Virus record (IMG/VR): IMGVR_UViG_3300030202_002044
Location: 1-33,775 of that record
Length of the DNA stretch: 33,775 nucleotides
DNA from: a virus
Direction: 5' to 3' (one strand)
In this document: in pieces, positions 24,476-31,500 of the stretch
Layout: each line of letters starts with the position of its first letter
Numbering within the stretch: the first letter of the stretch is position 1
Program-made: the position numbers and the translations under genes
Notes under the pieces: model-generated
What the model was told of the DNA's origin: nothing
What the model saw: the letters and a program-made list of their open reading frames with translations, nothing else
Databases searched by the model: none

Positions 24476-25816
24476 ATGTCAGCTACTATAGAAGTTAAAT
24501 ATTTTAATACTTTTTTAATTAAAAAGCTAAAAAGCGTTGTTGAAGCTACTACAAAGCCTACAGCTCCGTTTGCTAATGTACCGTCTGATCCAGTTTACGT
24601 GGCTAACACTACATATGATTGGTATATTGAAGAAGCTAGAATTAGAGGTGGTTATAATAATACTATAGTTGATTTAGGTGTAAAAGCTTATTTAGATGAA
24701 CTAGAACCTTTACAGCAAGACAGGTTTAATACATTGATTTACTCTGGTATATTTAATTCAAGAACAGGTGTAAATGACACTAATCAATTTTCTGTTGGTC
24801 AAGATATTACTAGATCAGCTGATCCAGCTAATGGTTCAATACAAAAACTTTATGCTGAAGATACTAACTTAATTATATTCCAACAAAATAAAGTTAGTAG
24901 AGCGTTGATAGATAAAGATGCTATATATTCAGCTGAAGGTAATGCTGCTGTAACCTCTACTAATTTAGTAATTGGTCAAATAGTAGCTTATGCAGGTGAA
25001 TATGGTATATCAAACGATCCATTTAGCTTTGCTGTATATGGTTATAGAAAATATTTTACAGATAGAGCAAGAGGATGTGTTTTAAGATTATCAGCAGATG
25101 GTATAACAGAAATATCATCATACGGTATGCATGACTTTTTTAGAGATGAGCTTGCTGAGTCTGTACAACAAATTAGAGCGGGTTGGGACGCTCATAATAA
25201 AAATTATGTTTTATCAATACAAAAAACAAATGGAACTTATAAAACTTTAACGTTTGACGAAAGCGTTTTAGGTTGGACAAGCTTTTTTGATTATAAACCT
25301 GATTTTGTTACAAGTCTAAAAAATAATTTTTACAGTTTAAAAGTTACAACTAACAATGGTCAAGGTGTTTGGCTTCACAATACTGGTAATTATGGTAAGT
25401 TTTATGAAATAGCTTACGATTCAGATGTTACAGTAATATTAAACAAAGAGCCATCACTTGTTAAAAACTTTAAAACTATAAACTATGAAGGTAGCGATGG
25501 TTGGCAACTAGAAAGCATGGTAGCTAGTTCTGGTGATGTTTCAGTGCCTATAGGTAAGTATACATTACAAACAAATTTAAGTGCCTTAGAATCAGACTTA
25601 TTTTCTAACAACTTTAAAAGAAAAGAAAAGAAGTTTTTTGCAAACTTAATAAATAACTCACCTGCTACTGAAGGTGAAATACTATGGGGACCATCTTCTA
25701 CAGGTTTAAAAGGTTTTTTTACAGAAGCTAAAATAAAACTTGTTAATCAAGACTACCCAACAACTAAAAAAGAATTATTTGCAGTATCATCTGATATTGT
25801 AGAATCATCATATTAA
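24476..25816 (+). CDS. Tail structural protein
   Basis: This 446-residue protein starts SATIEVKYFNTFLIKKLK and carries IEEARIRGGYNNTIVDLGVK (~51-70), a pattern I recall from crAss-like and marine-phage tail proteins. The middle is strand-rich with repeated blade-like segments (LYAEDTNLIIFQQNKV, AYAGEYGISNDPFSFAVYGYRKYFTD, VLSIQKTNGTYKTLTFDESVLGWTSFF), consistent with a beta-propeller forming the outer tail tube with the 1,205-residue protein. The C-terminus is LWGPSSTGLKGFFTEAKIKL. No enzyme motif. Role inferred from order and composition. Confidence 0.65.
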   Translation: MSATIEVKYFNTFLIKKLKSVVEATTKPTAPFANVPSDPVYVANTTYDWYIEEARIRGGYNNTIVDLGVKAYLDELEPLQQDRFNTLIYSGIFNSRTGVNDTNQFSVGQDITRSADPANGSIQKLYAEDTNLIIFQQNKVSRALIDKDAIYSAEGNAAVTSTNLVIGQIVAYAGEYGISNDPFSFAVYGYRKYFTDRARGCVLRLSADGITEISSYGMHDFFRDELAESVQQIRAGWDAHNKNYVLSIQKTNGTYKTLTFDESVLGWTSFFDYKPDFVTSLKNNFYSLKVTTNNGQGVWLHNTGNYGKFYEIAYDSDVTVILNKEPSLVKNFKTINYEGSDGWQLESMVASSGDVSVPIGKYTLQTNLSALESDLFSNNFKRKEKKFFANLINNSPATEGEILWGPSSTGLKGFFTEAKIKLVNQDYPTTKKELFAVSSDIVESSY

Positions 25817-25821
25817 ATTAA

Positions 25822-26223
25822 ATGAAATTAAAAAAAATAAATGATATTTCTATTGTTCATAACGATGGAGATATTGTTATAACAGATGAAATACCTGTAA
25901 CTCACGAGTTTGCAGATCAACTTTATATTAGATCTATGACTATGTCTAAAGGTCAACTAGTAAAAGGTGCTATACATAACGATAGTCATATCTGGTTTTT
26001 AATGACTGGTAAAGTTGCTATAAAAAATAATAATGAAATAGTTATACATGAAGCGCCTTGTTATACTATTTCTAAAGCTGGATCTCAAAGATATATTTAT
26101 GCACATGAAGATTCTATATTTATAAATGTACATAAAAATCCTAGCAATACAAAAGATATTAAAAAGTTAGAACAAGAACTTGTTTCTTTAACACAAGAGC
26201 AATATGAACAAAAAAACAAATAA
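25822..26223 (+). CDS. Small cupin-like protein
   Basis: This 133-residue protein is one beta-barrel-like run with KGAIHNDSHIWFLMTGKVAI (H52, H56, then the G-turn), EIVIHEAPCYTISKAGSQ and HEDSIFINVH (H76, H95, H104). This is the spacing of RmlC-like cupins, with His residues that could bind a metal. The last ~25 residues are a charged helix (KKLEQELVSLTQEQYEQK). It is placed among tail and ejection genes, so it is either virion-associated or an enzyme for small-molecule or sugar modification. Function unknown; fold call moderate. Confidence 0.6.
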   Translation: MKLKKINDISIVHNDGDIVITDEIPVTHEFADQLYIRSMTMSKGQLVKGAIHNDSHIWFLMTGKVAIKNNNEIVIHEAPCYTISKAGSQRYIYAHEDSIFINVHKNPSNTKDIKKLEQELVSLTQEQYEQKNK

Positions 26224-26226
26224 ACT

Positions 26227-26988
26227 ATGGCATTTATAGTAACAGCAGCAGTTATTGGTGGTGTGGCTACAGTTGGAGCTACAGCTATAGGCGCTATAAG
26301 CGCAGGCAAGCAAGCTAAAAGAGCTGGTAGAGAAAAAGCTCGTTTAGAAGACAAATTAAAAACTTTAGAAAATAAAAGGCAACCTATAATTAATCCATAT
26401 GCTGGTGTAACAGATTTATCAGGTATGATAACGGATTTAAGCGGTATGGTTTCTAATCCTTATGCTAATTTAGGTGTTGCAACTAAAGCCGCTGAAATAG
26501 AAATTGAAGAAGCTGATATTGCTTTAGCTAATACACTAGACACATTAAGAGCTACAGGTGCTAGTGCTGGAGGAGCTACCGCTTTAGCTCAAGCCGCTTT
26601 ACAAAGTAAAAAAGGTGTAAGTGCTAGTATAGAACAGCAAGAAGCACAAAATGAAAAACTAAGAGCTCAAGGTGAAGATAATTTACAAAGATTACAAATG
26701 GCTGAAGCACAAAGAGTACAATCAGGTTTATTTGGTGAAGCGCAAAGAATGCAAGATGTAGATGTTAAAGGTAAAACTTTTGTTTATAGTGAAAAAGAAA
26801 GAAGAGAGACAGAGCAATTAAATAGAGTTCAAGCACAAATAACAGGTCAACAACAGGCTCAAGTAGCTGCAAGACAAAACCAAGCTTCTATTATAGCAGG
26901 AGGAGTTGGAGCTCTAGGAAACATAGCAGGAAGCTACATGGGAGCTTTAGGACAAGTTGAAGCAGCTAAAATAAATAATATAAGATAA
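26227..26988 (+). CDS. Internal virion (ejection) protein, T7 gp14-like
   Basis: This 253-residue protein starts with a Gly/Ala/Val-rich membrane-type segment (residues 3-28, VTAAVIGGVATVGATAIGAI). It then has Lys/Arg helices, an Ala/Gln/Glu-rich helical middle (SAGGATALAQAALQSKKGVS, then LRAQGEDNLQRLQMAEAQR) and a second Gly/Ala hydrophobic stretch near 222-243 (IIAGGVGALGNIAGSYMGAL). The layout and the position before two large proteins match pore-forming ejection proteins such as T7 gp14. Sequence similarity to gp14 is not claimed. Confidence 0.65.
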   Translation: MAFIVTAAVIGGVATVGATAIGAISAGKQAKRAGREKARLEDKLKTLENKRQPIINPYAGVTDLSGMITDLSGMVSNPYANLGVATKAAEIEIEEADIALANTLDTLRATGASAGGATALAQAALQSKKGVSASIEQQEAQNEKLRAQGEDNLQRLQMAEAQRVQSGLFGEAQRMQDVDVKGKTFVYSEKERRETEQLNRVQAQITGQQQAQVAARQNQASIIAGGVGALGNIAGSYMGALGQVEAAKINNIR

Positions 26989-28520
26989 TGGGAGCATACG
27001 AAAATCCAGTAACAGTAGTCGACACTAAAAGCGGTCAGATTTGGGCAAATGCAATACAAACCTTAGGTAATCAAGCATCTAAAGTTTTAGATGACGAAAG
27101 AGATAGGCTTTTAGAGTTAAATAAAAACTTTGCTGTTAGACTTCAAAAAATACAAGAACAGGGTGTAAAAGATTATGATGTTCTTTCTGGTGCTTTAAGT
27201 GAAGCTAATATTAATGATCAGCAAATATATGATCAAGCTCAAACTTTTCAAACATTAAAAACAAACGCTTCTGTTAAATTATTACAAACTGGTAGACCTC
27301 AAGAAGAACTTGCTCAAGCTCAAAAAGAGTACAACGAAGCTAATAAAGCTTTAAAAGGTTTAATACCATATATAAAATCAAAAGGAGAGTCAACTCAAGA
27401 TTATTTAAATGAAATAGGTAACAATCCTGTTAACGTAGGTGAACAAGGTTATGCATCTATGACAGAAAACCAAGAGTTTCAAATCGGTACATGGATAGAC
27501 ACTGGGTTTTTAAAAGGATCTAAAGAAATAATTTATGATAAAGAAAAAGGATGGGGAACTAAATATAAAGAATTAGATGATAAAGAAACAGGTGTTGATA
27601 ATAAAGAATTTATTATTTGGGGTACTCAAGCTGCAAACTATACTACTACTAAAGTTCCTACTGTAGATAAAACTTTAGAAAATGTTTTAGTTGAAAGTGG
27701 TGTTATAGATAAAAATGGTAAATTAACTTCAGAGTATCAAGACATAAACTCTGAACAAACTAGAGTACAAAAAAGTAAAAATGGTGATATAACAGCTGTT
27801 ATTGTTGGTCCTAATTGGGAAATGGCAGCTTTAGCTATAAATGATAGAGTAGATAAATTAGCTCAAGGTTATTTAAAAGATCCTAAAACAGCTAATGCTG
27901 TTTGGAGAAATGTTTTAGGTGAAGCAGAGGATTTAAAAATCGTAAAAGGTGGTGCTATAGACCCAGAACAATCTAAAATATTTACAGAAAGACTTAAACT
28001 AAGAGCTGGAAATTATATTCCTAATGTTGATTATATAAGTTCTGATGATCCAAAAGCTAAAAAATGGGTGCAAGAAAATCCTGGAGCTTTTGAAATAAAA
28101 AAGTTTGGAAAAACAACTATACCATCAGGTAGTACTTCTAGTAAATATAAAGACATATCAGCAGAAGAAAGCGCTGTAAAAATATATAACGAATTCGCGA
28201 GAGATCCATTAGGTGCTTACAATAGATATAAACAAGGACCAGAAGAAAAAGCTACTTTAGTAGAAGGCTCTATAATTACAATTCCTCAATTTGATAATGA
28301 AGGAAATGAAGAAGAACCTTTAAGATACAACATGGATAATAAACAGGAAAGAGGTATATTTTTTCAAGAACTTTTAAATGTAAGCAAACTTGCTGGTGGA
28401 GATGACAAAGGAAGAGCAATAAGATTAGTTTATCCTTCGTTGGTAGATAGTATGAGTGATAAATATATAGAAAAGAAAACTAAAAAATCTAAGAAAAAAC
28501 TTCCTATAATTAAAAAATAA
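26988..28520 (+). CDS. Probable internal/ejection protein of the T7 gp15 slot
   Basis: This 510-residue protein overlaps the previous gene by 1 nt. It is helical and Gln/Glu/Lys-rich at the start (SGQIWANAIQTLGNQASKVL, LEEL-type repeats and LAQAQKEYNEANKALKGL). The middle is mixed (TGFLKGSKEIIYDKEKGWG), and the end is strongly basic (KKTKKSKKKLPIIKK). There are no membrane segments or enzyme motifs. It lies between a gp14-like and a giant protein, the position of the T7 gp15 core protein. I do not recognise the family itself. Confidence 0.55.
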   Translation: MGAYENPVTVVDTKSGQIWANAIQTLGNQASKVLDDERDRLLELNKNFAVRLQKIQEQGVKDYDVLSGALSEANINDQQIYDQAQTFQTLKTNASVKLLQTGRPQEELAQAQKEYNEANKALKGLIPYIKSKGESTQDYLNEIGNNPVNVGEQGYASMTENQEFQIGTWIDTGFLKGSKEIIYDKEKGWGTKYKELDDKETGVDNKEFIIWGTQAANYTTTKVPTVDKTLENVLVESGVIDKNGKLTSEYQDINSEQTRVQKSKNGDITAVIVGPNWEMAALAINDRVDKLAQGYLKDPKTANAVWRNVLGEAEDLKIVKGGAIDPEQSKIFTERLKLRAGNYIPNVDYISSDDPKAKKWVQENPGAFEIKKFGKTTIPSGSTSSKYKDISAEESAVKIYNEFARDPLGAYNRYKQGPEEKATLVEGSIITIPQFDNEGNEEEPLRYNMDNKQERGIFFQELLNVSKLAGGDDKGRAIRLVYPSLVDSMSDKYIEKKTKKSKKKLPIIKK

Positions 28521-28527
28521 TCTAATT

Positions 28528-31500
28528 ATGTACGAACTTGATGGTCAAGAATATAGTTTAGAGGAAATACAAAAAGCTGCAGAAGAATCTAATTTAACTG
28601 TAGAAGAATATATCCAACAAACTGGAATAGTAAAGAAACAAGCTGTTGCGGAGGATGTTGCGGACGTAACAGCAGTAAACGAACAGATAGCAACGGGTCA
28701 GAGTACGGACTTAGGATCGGGAGATATTTCTTTGGATTTAAGCAAGATAAACAATATAAATAAAAGGTTTAGTAAAGATAAAGATGGTGTAACAACTGAT
28801 CAAACTCCTTTAACAGAAACTCAAGTTGTTGATCTAACTTCTTACATAGATGAATTAGAAAAAGAAGTTAAATCTGATAAAAGTGAAAGCGAGATAATTC
28901 AATCAATAGAAAATATAAGTAATGTTAAAGAAAATTTACCTGGACAATTAAAAGGTACTTGGGAAGATATTAAAGCGCAGGGTTTAAAATTTATTCAAGA
29001 GGTTGCAGGTGATGATGCTGCAGATTTTATAACAGGAGAATCTATTGGTGCAGGTGCAATAGCTTATATAGACCCAGAAACAAACGAAGAAGTTTTGTTT
29101 AAAAATAATCCTGAAAAATGGAAACAACTAAGCGATGATAAAGCTAAAGCTATTTATTCTAATACTAAAAAAGAAGTTGGTAGCTATGCAGATGAAGCTT
29201 GGATAAACATGGTAAAAAAATCACAACAATTAGCAAAAGAACAAAAAGATATAGGAGGTGGTTTTGTAAAAGGTTTTAAAGAAGGTGATGTTTCTGATTT
29301 AATTGGTGCTTCTTTTAACGCTGTGGGAGGTGTAATTAGTACTATGGTACCAGCCGTTTTAACAAGAGGTATAAGTTTAGCTCCACAAATATCAGCGCCA
29401 ATGATTACTGATTATAATGTTGAAAAAGCTAAAGCTTTATATGGTGATGTTGACGATGCTTTAGATCAGCTTCAAAATAATGAACAGATAGACTTAATAA
29501 CACCGGCAATATTATCTTCATTTGCTGTAGCCGCTGAATATTTTGGTTTAAAAAATATAGGTAAAATAATTTCTAGACAAGCTTGGAACTATAGAGGTTT
29601 AGCTAATACAGCTGTAAACGTTAGTGTAAATGGTTGGCAAGAACAAGTTCAATTTGGTTTAGAAACAGTTAACAAAAGTTTAGCTGAAGGATTTAACGTA
29701 GAGGATGCGATAACTACAGGTATTAATTCTATGGCTTCAGATGAAGGTATTGACGCGTTTTTATCTGGTGTAGTTGGTAGTGCGGTTGTTGGTGGAGGAG
29801 GTAATAAAGCTTTAAGAGCTTTACGAAATGACTCTAATGGTGTCAACATAGTTAATAGTTCTATAAACAGGATGCATGCTTTAACTTTACAGAAAAATGG
29901 AACTAAAGATAAAAGAGTAAAAGCTTTAATTGAAGAAGAAATACAGAATACTCAATCAAAATTAAAAACATATTTAGAAACTAACCAAAAATTATCTACT
30001 TTTTTAACCGAAGAACAAAGATCTGAATTAATAGGTTTAATTGATAAAAAAGATAAACTTTATAATGATGCTATAGATCTTAGAAAAAGTAATCAAAATG
30101 GTGATTTAAGTAATAAAGAATATGGTTATGCTATAAGAAGTATAAATAATCAGGCTAAAAAAATAGATACAGACATACAATTAATAAAGAAAAATATTAA
30201 CGTAGAGCAAGTAACAAAAGATATTGAGACAGCTAAAAAAGTAGGTGAAAAACTTGGTTATACACCTGAGGTATTAAACAGTGAACAGTTTAAAACTAGA
30301 ATAGAAGAATTAGAATTTTCAGAACAAGAAAAAAACGAAGCGTTATTATCTGAAGGTTTTATCACACCTGATGGACAAGTACTTATAAACAAAGATAGAG
30401 CTGTTGAAGTTGGAGCTATAGGAGTTGGATCTCATGAACTATTACATCGTATAATTAGAAATGATTTATCTGATCCTGTTAGAAGAAAAGAAATAGTAGA
30501 TAATTTTAAAGATCAACTGTCTCAAAAAGAACTAAATATTGTTCAAAAAAGAATAGATGATAATTATAGATTTAACGAGGACGGTACTGAAAAAAGTGAA
30601 AGTGAATATAATGAAGAGTATTTAACCGCTTTCTCAGATGCATTAAGATCTGGTGAAATAAGTTATGAAAAAACATTATTTGAAAAATTAGCAGAACCTA
30701 TTTTAAAAATATTTAGACCAAAAGGATTTACTAAAGCAAGTTTTAAAGATGGTAAAGATGTTTATAATTTTTTGAAAGAATATCAAAGAGAACTAGCTAA
30801 AGGTAAATTAACAGAAAGAGCTGAAAGATTAACTGAAGTAAAACAAGCTGGTGAGGTAAAAACTAAGTTATCTAAAACTATTGTAGCTGAAAACAAACGA
30901 TTATCTGAACAATTAAAAACCGCTACAGCACAAGAAGCTGTAGATATTAAAAATGATTTAGCTTTAAATAATGAAGGTATTGTAAACGACTTTGTTAATT
31001 CTAAATTTAAAAGTGGATTAGGTATAACTAAAGATGAATTTAAATCTGGTGTTCAAGAAGAGGTTTTAGTTTACTTAAACAAAACTTATGATCCTAGTAA
31101 AGGAGAGTATGGGGCTTACATTAGAGAAGGTTTATTTGGTGGAGGTAAATTTGGTGGTGGTAGATTAGGTAATATATTAAGAAGGTTAGGTCAAGAAGGA
31201 GATTTGTTTACTAAAGAAATAGATGATAGAACAACTCCAGAAACATTAGATGTAACAACTGAAGAAGTTACAGAAAGGGTTGCGGAAAAACCAACTAAAG
31301 CAAAAGAAAGTTTAAGAAAAAAAATAAAACTAGATAAAGCTACTACACAAAAAGTAATTGATGCTGTGGTAAAAACATTTGGTACAAAACTACCACCTGT
31401 AGACTCACCTAAGTTTAAAAAAGCTTTACAAAAAGCATTTAGAACAGAACTTAAAACAACTATTGCTAAAGATGTTTTAGGATCAAGAGCAGCTTATGAA

